A DNA stretch of 64,000 bases from Micromonospora sp. C28SCA-DRY-2 (GTDB lineage Bacteria > Actinomycetota > Actinomycetes > Mycobacteriales > Micromonosporaceae): positions 987,501-1,051,500 of the forward strand of contig NZ_JAUMKD010000002.1 in assembly GCF_030519475.1 (NCBI RefSeq), in the 5' to 3' direction. The notes under the pieces were generated by a model. It was not told the DNA's origin. It searched no databases and saw nothing but the letters and a program-made list of their open reading frames with translations. Shown here piece by piece: positions 15,735 to 25,954 of the stretch (position 1 is its first letter; every line of letters begins with the position of its first letter). The position numbers were made by a program, and so were the translations under genes.

Positions 15735-15764
15735 GGTCGGGAGCCGGCGAGCCGGCTCCCGACC
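15735..15764 (-). other. Strong hairpin in rpoB-rpoC gap
   Basis: Perfect 14-bp inverted repeat (15735-15748 with 15751-15764) starting 8 bp after the rpoB stop codon, with only two bases between the arms. It could be a processing site, a 3'-end stabiliser or a partial terminator that sets the rpoB:rpoC ratio. No T-tract follows. Confidence 0.6.
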
Positions 15765-15771
15765 GCTCACC

Positions 15772-18700
15772 TCAGACCTCTTCGACCGAGCTCGGCTCGC
15801 GCCGGGACAGGTCGATGCCCAGCTCCTCCGCGGCCCGGAACACCTCGTCGTCGGTCTCGCGCATCTCCAGGGCCACACCGTCGCTGGAGAGCACCTCGAC
15901 GTTGAGGCACAGCGACTGCAGCTCCTTGAGCAGCACCTTGAACGACTCCGGGATGCCCGGCTCCGGGATGTTCTCGCCCTTGACGATGGCCTCGTAGACC
16001 TTGACCCGGCCGAGGACGTCGTCGGACTTGATGGTCAGCAGCTCCTGCAGCGCGTACGCGGCGCCGTAGGCCTGCATGGCCCAGCACTCCATCTCACCGA
16101 AGCGCTGGCCACCGAACTGCGCCTTACCACCCAGCGGCTGCTGCGTGATCATCGAGTACGGGCCGGTCGACCGGGCGTGGATCTTGTCGTCGACCAGGTG
16201 GTTGAGCTTCAGGATGTAGATGTAGCCGACCGCGATCGGGTCCGGCAGCGGCTCGCCGGAGCGACCGTCGAACAGCTGCGCCTTGCCGCTGGAGCCGATC
16301 AGCTGCTTGCCGTCCCGGTTGGGCAGGGTCGACGCGAGCAGACCGGAGATCTCCTCCTCGCGGGCACCGTCGAAGACCGGCGTGGCCACGTTGGTGTCCG
16401 GCTCCGACTCGTGCGCCTCGATCGAGCGGAGCTGGCGCTTCCACTCGGCGTCGTCGCCATCGACGCTCCAGCCGGTCTTGGCCACCCAGCCGAGGTGCGT
16501 CTCCAGCACCTGGCCGATGTTCATCCGGCTCGGCACACCCAGCGGGTTGAGCACGATGTCGACCGGGGTGCCGTCCTCCAGGAACGGCATGTCCTCGATC
16601 GGCAGGATCTTGGAGATGACGCCCTTGTTGCCGTGGCGGCCGGCGAGCTTGTCACCGTCCTGGATCTTCCGCTTCTGGGCGACGTAGACCCGGACCAGCT
16701 CGTTGACGCCCGGCGGCAGCTCGTCGCCGTCCTCCCGGGAGAAGGTACGCACGCCGATGACCGTGCCGGTCTCACCGTGCGGCACCTTCAGCGAGGTGTC
16801 CCGGACCTCGCGCGCCTTCTCACCGAAGATCGCGCGGAGCAGCCGCTCCTCCGGGGTCAGCTCGGTCTCGCCCTTGGGCGTGACCTTGCCGACCAGGATG
16901 TCGCCGGGGACGACCTCGGCGCCGATCCGGATGATGCCGCGCTCGTCGAGGTCCGCGAGCATCTCCTCGCTGACGTTCGGGATGTCGCGGGTGATCTCCT
17001 CCGGGCCGAGCTTGGTGTCCCGGGCGTCGACCTCGTGCTCCTCGATGTGGATCGAGGTGAGCACGTCCTGCTGCACGAGGCGCTGCGACAGGATGATCGC
17101 GTCCTCGTAGTTGTGGCCCTCCCAGGTCATGAACGCCACGAGCAGGTTGCGCCCGAGCGCCATCTCGCCCTCGTCGGTGCACGGACCGTCGGCGATGACC
17201 TGGCCGGCCTCGACGCGGTCGCCCTCGAAGACCACCGGCTTCTGGTTGACGCAGGAGCCGGCGTTGGAGCGGCGGAACTTGTGCAGCAGGTAGGTACGGC
17301 GGTGGCCGTCGTCCTGGTGGACGGTGATGTAGTCGGCGCAGAGGTCCTCGACCACACCGCCGACCTCGGCGACCACCACGTCGCCGGCGTCGACCGCGGC
17401 CCGGTACTCCATGCCGGTGCCGACCAGCGGGGCCTCGGCCTTGACCAGCGGCACCGCCTGGCGCTGCATGTTCGCGCCCATCAGCGCCCGGTTGGCGTCG
17501 TCGTGCTCCAGGAACGGGATCATCGCGGTCGCGACCGAGGTCATCTGCCGCGGCGAGACGTCCATGTAGTCCACGGCCGCCGGCGGGACGTCCTCGGTCT
17601 CGCCGCCCTTACGGCGGACCAGGACGCGGTCCTCGGCGAACGAGCCGTCCGCCTTCAGCGGCGCGTTGGCCTGCGCCTTGACGAAGCGGTCCTCCTCGTC
17701 CGCGGTCAGGTAGTCGATCTGGTCGGTGACCCGACCGTCGACGACCTTCCGGTACGGCGTCTCGATGAAGCCGAACGGGTTGACCCGGGCGAAGGTGGAC
17801 AGCGCGCCGATCAGACCGATGTTCGGGCCTTCCGGCGTCTCGATCGGGCACATCCGGCCGTAGTGGGACGGGTGCACGTCACGGACCTCGAAGCCGGCCC
17901 GCTCCCGGGACAGACCACCCGGGCCGAGCGCGCTCAGCCGGCGCCGGTGGGTCAGGCCCGCCAGCGGGTTGGTCTGGTCCATGAACTGGGACAGCTGCGA
18001 GGTGCCGAAGAACTCCTTGATCGCCGCCACCACCGGGCGGATGTTGATCAGGGTCTGCGGCGTGATCGCCTCGACGTCCTGGGTGGTCATCCGCTCGCGG
18101 ACGACCCGCTCCATCCGGGACAGGCCCACCCGGACCTGGTTCTGGATGAGCTCGCCCACGGTACGCAGGCGCCGGTTGCCGAAGTGGTCGATGTCGTCGG
18201 CCTCGTAGCCCTCCTCGCCGGCGTGCAGCCGGCAGAGGTACTCCACGGTGGCGACGATGTCGTCCTCGGTCAGCGTGCCGGTGGTGATCGGCACGTCCAG
18301 CTGGAGCTTCTTGTTGAACTTGTATCGACCGACCTTGGCGACGTCGTACCGCTTCGGGTTGAAGAAGAGGTTGTCGAGCAGGGTCTGGGCGTTCTCGCGC
18401 GTCGGCGGCTCGCCGGGGCGCAGCTTGCGGTAGATGTCGAGGAGCGCCTCGTCCTGGCCGGCGATGTGGTCCTTCTCGAGCGTGGTCATCATCAGCTCGG
18501 ACCAGCCGAACCGCTCACGGATCTGCTCGGCCGACCATCCGATGGCCTTGAGCAGGACCGTGACGGCCTGCCGGCGCTTGCGGTCGATGCGGACGCCGAC
18601 CGTGTCGCGCTTGTCGATGTCGAACTCCAGCCAGGCACCCCGGCTCGGGATGACCTTGACGCTGGAGAGGTCGCGGTCGGAGGTCTTGTCCGGCTGCTTG

Positions 18701-19203
18701 TCGAAGTAGACGCCCGGGGACCGGACGAGCTGGCTGACCACGACGCGCTCGGTGCCGTTGATGATGAAGGTGCCCTTCGGCGTCATCATCGGGAAGTCAC
18801 CCATGAACACCGTCTGGCTCTTGATCTCGCCGGTGGTGTTGTTGGTGAACTCCGCGGTCACGAAGAGCGGCGCGCAGTAGGTGAGGTCCTTCTCCTTGCA
18901 CTCCTCGATCGAGGCCTTGACCTCGTCGAAGCGCGGAGCCGAGAAGGAGAGCGACATGGTGCCGGAGAAGTCCTCAATGGGACTGATCTCGTCGAGGATC
19001 TCCGCGAGACCCGAGCGTGCGTGCGGGTCGTCCGCCGACCGGCCCTGCCAAGCCTCGTTGCCGACCAGCCAGTCGAAGGACTCGTTCTGGATGGCGAGGA
19101 GGTTGGGGACCTCGAGGTGTTCGGTGATCCTGCCGAATGAAACTCGGCGGGGAGCGAAAGCGCTCGACGTACGACTGGTCTTCGCAGGGCGGGAAGCTGC
19201 CAA
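15772..19203 (-). CDS. rpoB: RNA polymerase beta subunit
   Basis: 1143 aa. The beta-subunit blocks are intact from [17 protein letters not shown] to the C-terminal segment [20 protein letters not shown]. The start is a rare TTG at 19203: the expected [17 protein letters not shown]-terminus begins there and GGAAGGA lies six bases upstream, while the open frame 120 codons further has no support. The rifampicin pocket (residues ~402-425) reads [20 protein letters not shown], differing from most bacteria at three positions outside the main resistance sites. A good promoter lies at 19331-19359. rplL is upstream with a hairpin between, so rpoBC has both its own start and possible read-through. Confidence 0.97.
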   Translation of the reverse strand: MAASRPAKTSRTSSAFAPRRVSFGRITEHLEVPNLLAIQNESFDWLVGNEAWQGRSADDPHARSGLAEILDEISPIEDFSGTMSLSFSAPRFDEVKASIEECKEKDLTYCAPLFVTAEFTNNTTGEIKSQTVFMGDFPMMTPKGTFIINGTERVVVSQLVRSPGVYFDKQPDKTSDRDLSSVKVIPSRGAWLEFDIDKRDTVGVRIDRKRRQAVTVLLKAIGWSAEQIRERFGWSELMMTTLEKDHIAGQDEALLDIYRKLRPGEPPTRENAQTLLDNLFFNPKRYDVAKVGRYKFNKKLQLDVPITTGTLTEDDIVATVEYLCRLHAGEEGYEADDIDHFGNRRLRTVGELIQNQVRVGLSRMERVVRERMTTQDVEAITPQTLINIRPVVAAIKEFFGTSQLSQFMDQTNPLAGLTHRRRLSALGPGGLSRERAGFEVRDVHPSHYGRMCPIETPEGPNIGLIGALSTFARVNPFGFIETPYRKVVDGRVTDQIDYLTADEEDRFVKAQANAPLKADGSFAEDRVLVRRKGGETEDVPPAAVDYMDVSPRQMTSVATAMIPFLEHDDANRALMGANMQRQAVPLVKAEAPLVGTGMEYRAAVDAGDVVVAEVGGVVEDLCADYITVHQDDGHRRTYLLHKFRRSNAGSCVNQKPVVFEGDRVEAGQVIADGPCTDEGEMALGRNLLVAFMTWEGHNYEDAIILSQRLVQQDVLTSIHIEEHEVDARDTKLGPEEITRDIPNVSEEMLADLDERGIIRIGAEVVPGDILVGKVTPKGETELTPEERLLRAIFGEKAREVRDTSLKVPHGETGTVIGVRTFSREDGDELPPGVNELVRVYVAQKRKIQDGDKLAGRHGNKGVISKILPIEDMPFLEDGTPVDIVLNPLGVPSRMNIGQVLETHLGWVAKTGWSVDGDDAEWKRQLRSIEAHESEPDTNVATPVFDGAREEEISGLLASTLPNRDGKQLIGSSGKAQLFDGRSGEPLPDPIAVGYIYILKLNHLVDDKIHARSTGPYSMITQQPLGGKAQFGGQRFGEMECWAMQAYGAAYALQELLTIKSDDVLGRVKVYEAIVKGENIPEPGIPESFKVLLKELQSLCLNVEVLSSDGVALEMRETDDEVFRAAEELGIDLSRREPSSVEEV

Positions 19204-19330
19204 GATGCGTCCTTCCGAGGACCGGTGCTGCAGAACGGCTGGTACGCGTGCACTCCAATGACCCCACCAGAAATATCCGCAAACGGACATTTCCGAGCAG
19301 GGGTCAAGTCGGAAGGCAGCGCAAACTAGC

Positions 19331-19359
19331 AGTGTAGCCGAGAGGCTAACCGCTGTCCA
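19331..19359 (-). promoter_or_regulatory. Promoter of rpoB-rpoC
   Basis: Minus strand TGGACA (19354-19359), 17 bp, TACACT (19331-19336). Initiation near 19324 leaves a leader of about 120 nt that contains a small AT-richer hairpin around 19272-19293. The remaining gap up to rplL shows only the hairpin at 19685-19720 and no gene. Confidence 0.65.
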
Positions 19360-19684
19360 GCCCACCCCGCAGGTCGTTGCGGAACGTGCCTCGGGACCCC
19401 GGGAAACCGGGTCGACCGGGCCGCTCGGAACGCAACGTTCCCGCCGGGCCGCTCGGGTGCGGCGGCCGATGGTGCTGCCGCTGCCATTACCCAAGTGGTG
19501 GCCGTTGCAAGCGCGGAAGGTCTTGCTGGTGTCAGCGTGCCTGGCAGGCCGGTGCCGCGTCAAGGGCCGGTAACCGGGTCGCGTGTCTTTCCCACCGACG
19601 GACTACCGACACCGGGGCGCCGCACGCTCCGCACCGGGCGACGGACGCCCTGCTCACGCCGCTGCCGGCCGGGTACACCAACAC

Positions 19685-19720
19685 GGCGGGCGGCGATCCG
19701 ATTCCGGATCACCGCCCGCC
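19685..19720 (-). terminator. Terminator after rplL
   Basis: 16-bp stem with one mismatch (19685-19700 with 19705-19720) and four-base loop, about 58 bp past the rplL stop codon. No T-run follows. It probably separates rplJL from rpoBC transcription, at least partly. Confidence 0.65.
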
Positions 19721-19777
19721 GCGACGCGGTGTGCCCCGGCTCACGTGAGCCGGACGCGCGCCTGGTGGTACCTCAGG

Positions 19778-20167
19778 TCACTTGAGGGTGACCTTGGCGC
19801 CCTCGCCCTCGAGCTTGGCCTTGGCCTTCTCGGCGGTCTCCTTGTTGGCCTTCTCCAGGACGGCCTTGGGCGCACCCTCGACCAGGTCCTTGGCCTCCTT
19901 CAGGCCCAGGCCGGTCAGCTCGCGCACGACCTTGATGACCTGGATCTTCTTGCCACCGTCAGCCTCGAGGATGACGTCGAACTCGTCCTTCTCCTCCTCG
20001 GCCGGGGCGGCGGCACCGCCGGCGGCCGGGGCACCCGCGGCCACGGCGACCGGGGCGGCGGCGGTGACCTCGAAGGTCTCCTCGAACTGCTTCACGAACT
20101 CGGAGAGCTCGATCAGCGTCATCTCCTTGAACGCGTCGAGCAGCTCTTCGGTGCTGAGCTTCGCCAT
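19778..20167 (-). CDS. rplL: 50S ribosomal protein L7/L12
   Basis: bL12, 129 aa, the multicopy stalk protein that recruits GTPase factors. The N-terminal dimerisation domain ([21 protein letters not shown]), an Ala/Pro-rich hinge (residues ~40-60) and the C-terminal domain with [18 protein letters not shown] are all present. The start MAKLST is chosen over the upstream in-frame codon at 20185. It lies 57 bp after rplJ as part of the rplJL operon. Confidence 0.97.
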   Translation of the reverse strand: MAKLSTEELLDAFKEMTLIELSEFVKQFEETFEVTAAAPVAVAAGAPAAGGAAAPAEEEKDEFDVILEADGGKKIQVIKVVRELTGLGLKEAKDLVEGAPKAVLEKANKETAEKAKAKLEGEGAKVTLK

Positions 20168-20224
20168 GTCTGGCGTCCTTTCCAACTGGAATTACAAAGA
20201 ATTGACCGGATGCGCGAGAGGGCC

Positions 20225-20770
20225 TCAGGCCGCCTCGGCACCCTCCTTCTCGCGCTTGTCCGCCAGGGCGGCCGCCGCACGGGCGGCCTTGGAGAGCGGA
20301 GCCTGGAACAGGGCCGCGGCCTTGCTCAGGTTGCCCTTCATCGCGCCGGCCAGCTTGGCCAGCAGCACCTCACGGGACTCCAGGTCGGCGAGCTTCGTGA
20401 CCTCGGCCGCGGAAATGGCCTTGCCCTCGAAGACACCGCCCTTGATGACGAGCTTCGGGTTGGCCTTCGCGAAGTCGCGAAGCCCCTTCGCCGCCTCGAC
20501 GACGTCGCCCGAAACGAAAGTCAGCGCGGTAGGACCGGTGAACAGCTCGTCGAGGCCGGAGATGCCCGCGTCCGTCGCGGCACGCTTGGCCAGCGTGTTC
20601 TTCGCGACGGTGTAGGTGGTCTCCTTGCCGAGCGAGCGCCGCAGCTGGGTGAGCTGGGAAACCGTCAGACCGCGGTACTCGGTCAGCACCGTGGCGCCCG
20701 CGGTGCGGAAGCTCTCGGTCAGCTCAGCGACGGCCGTGGCCTTGTCGGCCCGGATCGGCTTGTCCGCCAT
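20225..20770 (-). CDS. rplJ: 50S ribosomal protein L10
   Basis: uL10, 181 aa, the base of the L12 stalk. The [17 protein letters not shown] start is taken because the family begins with this helix and the longer frame (to 20845) is a leader artefact. The segment [19 protein letters not shown] near residues 39-57 is typical. In other bacteria the L10-L12 complex represses its own mRNA; the leader here has a terminator-like hairpin ending in a T-tract (20855-20882), which fits attenuation. Confidence 0.97.
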   Translation of the reverse strand: MADKPIRADKATAVAELTESFRTAGATVLTEYRGLTVSQLTQLRRSLGKETTYTVAKNTLAKRAATDAGISGLDELFTGPTALTFVSGDVVEAAKGLRDFAKANPKLVIKGGVFEGKAISAAEVTKLADLESREVLLAKLAGAMKGNLSKAAALFQAPLSKAARAAAALADKREKEGAEAA

Positions 20771-20854
20771 GTCCCTCCTCTCTCGTTGCTCGAGGCTGGT
20801 CACCGTCGGGCAGCGGGAGGCTGTCGACGGTGGCGGAGGCGACACGACAACGAG

Positions 20855-20882
20855 AAAAGCCCCGGCGCAGGGCGCACGGGGC
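20855..20882 (-). promoter_or_regulatory. Attenuator-like hairpin in the rplJ leader
   Basis: On the minus strand a GCCCCG...CGGGGC stem with inner GCGC pairing (20859-20882) is followed directly by TTTTC. It is the only clear stem plus T-run in this part of the window and lies 85 bases before the rplJ start. An L10-type leader regulated by L10-L12 binding is inferred from B. subtilis and E. coli precedents. Confidence 0.6.
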
Positions 20883-21030
20883 GAGGGCCGGCAGCCGCGG
20901 GCACGGTCGGCGGACCATGCTGAACTGCCGATTTTCGCTTGCCGCCCTGCGCGGGTCGCCCGTCATCGCGGGACCTTCGACCGTGCCGGGGCACGGTGAC
21001 CAGCGGTCTCTGGGTGGAACTTCGCGGCCA

Positions 21031-21059
21031 AGGTTACGCGACCCGGTCGCGCCCGCCAA
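21031..21059 (-). promoter_or_regulatory. Candidate promoter of rplJ-rplL
   Basis: Minus strand TTGGCG (21054-21059), 17 bp, TAACCT (21031-21036). The match is moderate, but the position gives a leader of about 255 nt that includes the attenuator hairpin. The stretch 21060-21290 shows no gene. Confidence 0.4.
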
Positions 21060-21290
21060 ATCGCCCCCCGGGTGGCCCGGCTCACTCCCCCGGCTCATCC
21101 TGGCTCCGGCCCCGGATCCGGCACCGAAGCGGCGGCCCCGACCTGCCCGAACGCTCGCCTCGGCGAAGGGCCGGGCCCGGGTACCGCCGGCTCGCCCGGG
21201 CAGCGACCGAGCCGGTCCGGGTCGGGCCGGGCTGCGCCCGGCCGGGGAGGCTGGACAAACGATCGGTCGGCGCCGGCAGCCCCCGAATCG

Positions 21291-21980
21291 TCAGGGGCGG
21301 GAGCGGCGGCGCCAGGAGTAGCCGACGAGGGCGACCGCGCTCCAGGCGGCCGCCCACCCGGTGAGCAGCGCACCGGTCGGCAGGGTCAGGTCGCCGGCGA
21401 CGGCCCGGGCGGTCGCCATCACCGGTGGCGCCAGCCACGGGACCACCGAGCCGCTCAGGCCGAGGACGACCGCGCCGACCCCGCCGAGCGCGAGCACCGC
21501 GACGCCGTACCCCGCGCTGCCCGTACTGGCCCGGCTGGCCAGCGCGCCGAGCGCCACCGCCGCCGGTACGACCAGCAGGTGCGCCCAGGCGCCCAGGGCG
21601 ACGCCGATCACCACCGGCCGGTCCCCCGGCTCGACCGGACCGGTGACGCCGCCCACCAGCCAGGGGAAGACCAGCGCGACGGCCACCGTGCCGAGCGCCG
21701 CCACGCCCGCCGCCAGCAGCCCGGCCACCTCCTCGGCCCGGACGCCGGCCACCACCCGGGCCAGCCGGCGCTGGCCGTCCGGCTCGACGTCCAGCAGCAC
21801 CTTGGTCTGCCAGGCGAGCACCGGGAAGAGCACCGCCGCCGAGACGCCGTACGCCTCCGCGGGCTGGGCCCGGCCGCCGCCGTACAGCACGCCGAGCGCG
21901 ACCAGGCCGGCGAGCACCGGGGCGAGCGCCCGGCCGGTACGCAGGAAGCCGGCCAGGCGCAGCCGGACCAGCGCGATCAC
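21291..21980 (-). CDS. ABC transporter permease-like membrane protein
   Basis: 229 aa with about six hydrophobic segments (GRALAPVLAGLVALGVLYGG, VAALGTVAVALVFPWLVGG, VIGVALGAWAHLLVVPAAVA, YGVAVLALGGVGAVVLGL and others), the layout of a small ABC-2-like permease. The GTG at 21980 overlaps the upstream ATPase stop codon by four bases (GTGA), so the pair is translationally coupled and very likely one transporter. The substrate is unknown. The frame is open further upstream through the ATPase gene, but that is only an overlapping shadow. The pair interrupts the classic rplKA-rplJL order. Confidence 0.75.
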   Translation of the reverse strand: MIALVRLRLAGFLRTGRALAPVLAGLVALGVLYGGGRAQPAEAYGVSAAVLFPVLAWQTKVLLDVEPDGQRRLARVVAGVRAEEVAGLLAAGVAALGTVAVALVFPWLVGGVTGPVEPGDRPVVIGVALGAWAHLLVVPAAVALGALASRASTGSAGYGVAVLALGGVGAVVLGLSGSVVPWLAPPVMATARAVAGDLTLPTGALLTGWAAAWSAVALVGYSWRRRSRP

Positions 21981-22963
21981 CGGGACGCCCCGGTGGCCGG
22001 ACCGCCCTCGGCGGCCACCCCGGCGGCCGGCGCGGGTTCCGGCGCCCCGCCCGGAGCCGGACCGGATGACGCCGGCGCCGAGCCGAGCGGGCCGCCCGGA
22101 CCGGGCACCACAGGGTTGGTGCCCGGCTGGCCGGGGCCGGGCGCAGGGTCGGCGCCGGGCTGGCCGAGGCCGGGCAGCGCGGGGTCGGTGTCGGGTTGGC
22201 CGGGGCCGGTGGACGCGGGCTCGGCGGGCGGGTCGCCGGGGCGTACCCGCAGGACGTGGTGGCCCTCGGCGCGCAACCGGGCGACGGCGCCGGCGACCCG
22301 CGCGGCGGGCACCGCGACCTCGACCACGGCCATCGCCGCGGCGGCCGACGGCGCCTCCTCGGTGACCGTGCCGTCGGCCACCGTCCAGTGCCGCGCGCCG
22401 GGCAGCCGGACCGTCTCGCCGCGGTGGTCGCTGACCAGCACCGAGCCACCGGTGGCCAGCACCTCGTCGATCACCGCCGGGACCAGTTCGCGGGCGCCGG
22501 CGTCCAGCCCCTCCCACGGCTCGTCGAGCACGAGCAGACCGGGCGGGCGGAGCATCGCCTGGGCCAGGCCGACCTTCTGGGCGGTGCCCTTGGACAGCTC
22601 CGGCAGCCGGACCGCGCGGAACGCGGACAGGCCGAGCCGGGAGGTCCAGTCGGCCACCGCCCGGCCGGCGGCCGGGGCGTCGAGGCCGGCGACCCGCGCC
22701 ATCGCGGTCAGGTAGCGCTGCACGGTGAAGGGCTGGTCGGCGGGGAACCGCTCGGGGACCCAGCCGACCCGGCCGGGGCGTTCGGCGACCCGGCCCCGGA
22801 CCGGTCGCAGCACGCCCGCCGCGACCTGGAGCAGGGTGGACTTCCCGGCGCCGTTGCGGCCGAGCACGACCACCACCTCGCCCGGGCCGATCCGGGCCTG
22901 CGTGCCCCGCAGCACCCACGGCCCCCGCCGGCGGTACCGCAACCAGACGTTCTCCAGCCGCAT
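21977..22963 (-). CDS. ABC transporter ATP-binding protein with repeat tail
   Basis: 328 aa. Walker A GRNGAGKST (residues 35-43), a signature-like LSKGTAQKVGLAQAM near residue 125 (variant of LSGGQ) and Walker B LLVLDEP near 145 are present, so it should hydrolyse ATP. After residue ~210 the protein has a small AMAVVEVAVPAARVAGAVARL domain and then a Pro/Gly-rich tail with degenerate repeats of the type GQPxxDPxxPG. Partner permease overlaps downstream. Export is more likely than uptake because no binding-protein gene is present; the substrate is unknown. Confidence 0.85.
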   Translation of the reverse strand: MRLENVWLRYRRRGPWVLRGTQARIGPGEVVVVLGRNGAGKSTLLQVAAGVLRPVRGRVAERPGRVGWVPERFPADQPFTVQRYLTAMARVAGLDAPAAGRAVADWTSRLGLSAFRAVRLPELSKGTAQKVGLAQAMLRPPGLLVLDEPWEGLDAGARELVPAVIDEVLATGGSVLVSDHRGETVRLPGARHWTVADGTVTEEAPSAAAAMAVVEVAVPAARVAGAVARLRAEGHHVLRVRPGDPPAEPASTGPGQPDTDPALPGLGQPGADPAPGPGQPGTNPVVPGPGGPLGSAPASSGPAPGGAPEPAPAAGVAAEGGPATGASR

Positions 22964-22992
22964 GCGGTGAGCTTGCCATGCCGCGGACGCGG

Positions 22993-23025
22993 ACGGGGCG
23001 CCGCCACGGTGTGGCGACGCCCCGT
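22993..23025 (-). terminator. Terminator after rplA
   Basis: 15-bp stem with one mismatch (22993-23007 with 23011-23025) and three-base loop, 16 bp past the rplA stop codon. It separates rplKA from the ABC transporter genes. Confidence 0.75.
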
Positions 23026-23040
23026 TGCGGGAGCGGGTGC

Positions 23041-23757
23041 TCAGCCCTCGGCCGGGGCCTCGTGCAGGTTCTTCACCAGCTTCGGGTCGACCGGGACGCC
23101 CGGGCCCATGGTGGTGGTGAGGGTGACCTTCTTGAGGTACGTGCCCTTCGCCGCGGACGGCTTGGCCCGCAGCACCTCGTCGAGGACGGCCGCGTAGTTG
23201 TCGACCAGCTGCGCCTCCGAGAAGGACGCCTTGCCGATGATCAGGTGCAGGTTCGAGTGCTTGTCCACCCGGAAGGTGATCTTGCCGCCCTTGATGTCCT
23301 GCACCGCCTTGGTGACGTCCATGGTCACCGTGCCGGTCTTCGGGTTCGGCATGAGACCGCGCGGGCCCAGGATCCGCGCGATCCGGCCGATCTTGGCCAT
23401 CTGGTCCGGCGTGGCGATCGCCGCGTCGAACTCCAGCCAGCCGCCCTGGATCCGGGCGACGAGCTCGTCGGTGCCCACCTCGTCGGCACCCGCCGCGGCG
23501 GCCTCCTCGGCCTTCGCGCCGGCGGCGAAGACGATCACGCGGGCGGTCTTACCGGTGCCGTGCGGCAGGTTGACCGTGCCGCGGACCATCTGGTCCGCCT
23601 TGCGGGGGTCGACGCCGAGGCGCATGGCGACCTCGACCGTGGCGTCGAACTTGACGTTGGTGGTCTCCTTGGCCAGCTTCACGGCCTCGGCGGGGGTGTA
23701 GAGCTTCGACCGGTCGATGACCTCGGCGGCCTTGCGGTAGCTCTTGCTGCGCTGCAT
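23041..23757 (-). CDS. rplA: 50S ribosomal protein L1
   Basis: uL1, 238 aa, the mobile L1-stalk protein of the E site. The start [20 protein letters not shown] matches actinobacterial L1; the 18-residue extension to 23811 is rejected. The segments [17 protein letters not shown] and [16 protein letters not shown] are diagnostic. In E. coli L1 represses rplKA by binding the leader mRNA. It follows rplK by 79 bp. Confidence 0.97.
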   Translation of the reverse strand: MQRSKSYRKAAEVIDRSKLYTPAEAVKLAKETTNVKFDATVEVAMRLGVDPRKADQMVRGTVNLPHGTGKTARVIVFAAGAKAEEAAAAGADEVGTDELVARIQGGWLEFDAAIATPDQMAKIGRIARILGPRGLMPNPKTGTVTMDVTKAVQDIKGGKITFRVDKHSNLHLIIGKASFSEAQLVDNYAAVLDEVLRAKPSAAKGTYLKKVTLTTTMGPGVPVDPKLVKNLHEAPAEG

Positions 23758-23836
23758 GTTCTGGTACTCCTGTGGTCTATGGCGGGCCGCGGGTTCCGCG
23801 CGCCCTCCCACGAACTGGATCTGGCGGTGACCGGGG

Positions 23837-24268
23837 TCAGTCGGTGACGTTGAGGCCCATCGACCGGGCGGTGCCGGCGATGATCTTCTCAGCCTGGTCG
23901 ATGTCGTTGGCGTTCAGGTCGGCCATCTTCTTCTCGGCGATCTCGCGCAGCTGGGCGCGGGTGACCGAGCCGACCTTCTCCTTGTGCGGGACGCCGGAGC
24001 CCTTCTGCACGCCGGCGGCCTTGATCAGCAGCCGGGCGGCGGGCGGGGTCTTCAGCACGAAGGTGAAGGTCCGGTCCTCGTACACGCTGATCTCGGCGGG
24101 GACGATGTCGCCCCGCTGGGACTCGGTCTGCGCGTTGTAGGACTTGCAGAACTCCATGATGTTCACGCCGTGCTGGCCGAGCGCGGGGCCGACCGGCGGC
24201 GCCGGGGTGGCCTGGCCCGCCGGCAGCTGAAGCGTGAAAGTCTTGACGAGCTTCTTCTTCGGAGGCAT
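23837..24268 (-). CDS. rplK: 50S ribosomal protein L11
   Basis: uL11, 143 aa, which forms the GTPase-associated centre with 23S rRNA and is the site of thiopeptide action. [20 protein letters not shown] is the expected start and GGAAGAG precedes it. The proline-rich [18 protein letters not shown] segment is intact. The 183-bp gap to nusG holds a TACCCT -10-like hexamer (minus strand, 24350-24355) that may be its own start site, and a hairpin close to nusG. Confidence 0.97.
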   Translation of the reverse strand: MPPKKKLVKTFTLQLPAGQATPAPPVGPALGQHGVNIMEFCKSYNAQTESQRGDIVPAEISVYEDRTFTFVLKTPPAARLLIKAAGVQKGSGVPHKEKVGSVTRAQLREIAEKKMADLNANDIDQAEKIIAGTARSMGLNVTD

Positions 24269-24405
24269 GTCTCTTCCTGGGGCTTGGAACTGGGATGTCG
24301 CCGGCCTGCGGGCGCGCACGGTCAGCGCGGTGCGGACAGCCGACGTTCTAGGGTAGCGCAGCCGTCCGCCGCCCTCCCGCCGAGGTCGGGCGGGCGGCCA
24401 GACGG

Positions 24406-24443
24406 CGCACCGGCGGCCGGCCGGGAGGCCCACCGCCGGTGCG
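24406..24443 (-). terminator. Hairpin after nusG
   Basis: Perfect 11-bp stem (24406-24416 with 24433-24443) and 16-base loop, 8 bp past the nusG stop codon. Possibly a partial terminator between secE-nusG and rplKA. Confidence 0.5.
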
Positions 24444-24451
24444 GACGTACG

Positions 24452-25174
24452 TCAGATCTTGGCGACCTGGTTGAAGTTCAGCTCGACCGGCGTCTCCCGG
24501 CCGAAGATCGACACCAGCACCTTGAGCTTCTGCTGGTCGGCGTTGATCTCGCTGATCGTGGCCGGCAGCGAGGCGAAGGCACCGTCGGTGACGGTGACCG
24601 AGTCGCCGACCTCGAAGTCGAGGACCTTGACCTCGGGCTTGGCCTTCTTCTGCTCGGTCTCGACGGCCGGCGCCAGCCACTTCAGCACCTCGTCGAGGGA
24701 GAGCGGCGCCGGGCGGTCGGCCCGGTCGGTGGCGCCGACGAAGCCGGTGACCCCCGGCGTGTTGCGCACGCAGGAGTAGGACTCGGCGGTCAGCTCCATC
24801 CGGACCAGGATGTAGCCGGGGAAGACCTTGGCCTGCACCTGGGACCGCTTGCCGTTCTTGACCTCGACCTCTTCCCGGGTCGGCACCTCGACCTGGTAGA
24901 TGTAGTCCTCCATGTCGAGGGACGTGATCCGGGTCTCGAGGTTGGTCTTGACCTTGTTCTCGTAGCCGGCGTACGAGTGCACCACGTACCAGTCGCCCGG
25001 CGCGTAGCGCAGCTTCTGGCGCAGCTCGGCGACCGGGTCGTAGTCCTCGTCGGGCGCGGGCTCGCTGGTGGGGAACTCCGGCTCGCTGGCGGCCTCGACC
25101 GACTCGTCACCAGCCGCCGTCGCGACCGTGGACTGCTCGTCCTCGGGTCCGGCGGTCTCGTCGTACTCAGGCAC
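24452..25174 (-). CDS. nusG: Transcription antitermination factor NusG
   Basis: 240 aa. An acidic N-terminal extension of about 55 residues (rich in Glu and Asp) precedes the NGN domain ([21 protein letters not shown], residues ~62-82) and the C-terminal KOW domain ([21 protein letters not shown], ~190-210). NusG binds RNA polymerase, Rho and S10, coupling transcription with translation. The acidic extension is common in actinobacteria. The order secE-nusG-rplK-rplA is the conserved bacterial arrangement. Confidence 0.97.
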   Translation of the reverse strand: MPEYDETAGPEDEQSTVATAAGDESVEAASEPEFPTSEPAPDEDYDPVAELRQKLRYAPGDWYVVHSYAGYENKVKTNLETRITSLDMEDYIYQVEVPTREEVEVKNGKRSQVQAKVFPGYILVRMELTAESYSCVRNTPGVTGFVGATDRADRPAPLSLDEVLKWLAPAVETEQKKAKPEVKVLDFEVGDSVTVTDGAFASLPATISEINADQQKLKVLVSIFGRETPVELNFNQVAKI

Positions 25175-25212
25175 GCTCGCTCACTTCCGTCACTATCGGC
25201 ACAGTCAGCCGG

Positions 25213-25605
25213 TCAGCTGGGGTTGCCGAAGACCCACAGCACGCCCTTGGCGAAGGCGTAGTCCAGGCCGGCCACGATCGTCAGCATCACCGCGACGAAG
25301 GCGACCACCACCGCGGTGTAGGTCAGCAGCTCCTTGCGCGTCGGCCAGATGACCTTACGCAGTTCGGCGACGACCTCGCGGATGAATCGGGCGATGCGGC
25401 CGAACAGCCCCACCTTGTCGGTCTCGGCCCGGGTCTTCGGCCGGTCGGCCGACTCCGCCTTGGCCCGCGACCGGGTGGCGGTGCCACCGCCCCGGGATAC
25501 CGGCTCCTCCGCGTCGGTGGCGTCGTCGTCGGCCACGTCGTCGACGACCTCGTCGTGCAGACGGTCGTCGCCGGCGTCCTCGCCGCGCCGCTTGTTGTCG
25601 GCCAC
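25213..25605 (-). CDS. secE: Preprotein translocase subunit SecE
   Basis: 130 aa. The last 65 residues are the conserved SecE core: amphipathic helix FIREVVAELRKVIWPTRKEL followed by one transmembrane helix TYTAVVVAFVAVMLTIVAGL. SecE clamps SecY in the SecYEG channel. The first 60 residues are a hydrophilic acidic/basic extension, common in actinobacteria. The GTG at 25605 has GGAGGG upstream. It lies between tRNA-Trp and nusG. Confidence 0.95.
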   Translation of the reverse strand: MADNKRRGEDAGDDRLHDEVVDDVADDDATDAEEPVSRGGGTATRSRAKAESADRPKTRAETDKVGLFGRIARFIREVVAELRKVIWPTRKELLTYTAVVVAFVAVMLTIVAGLDYAFAKGVLWVFGNPS

Positions 25606-25814
25606 TTCGCCCTCCGTGCGGGATGTCGGGTCGCACGCCGTCGGCGTGCGCGGCGCTTGGTCACGCCGGCCGGACCAACCGTCCCGCGACGGGCCGCGGC
25701 CGGCGGATCAACCGGGGGGCCCGATGCCTCGGAGCCACCCCGCCGATGCCACCACCACGGGCCGAACGCCGCCGGACGGCGGCGCGACCCACGGGAACGG
25801 TCAGGCCTGAGGCG

Positions 25815-25887
<73 letters not shown>

Positions 25888-25954
25888 GTGCGGCAACGCT
25901 CGCCCCACCCCACCGCGCACGGCCGGGCAGGGGTCGTTTGCCCCACGGCGGACC

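Noticed and set aside
15727..19140. 1137-codon open frame antisense to rpoB
   Set aside because: Same GC-bias artefact; rpoB on the other strand is certain.
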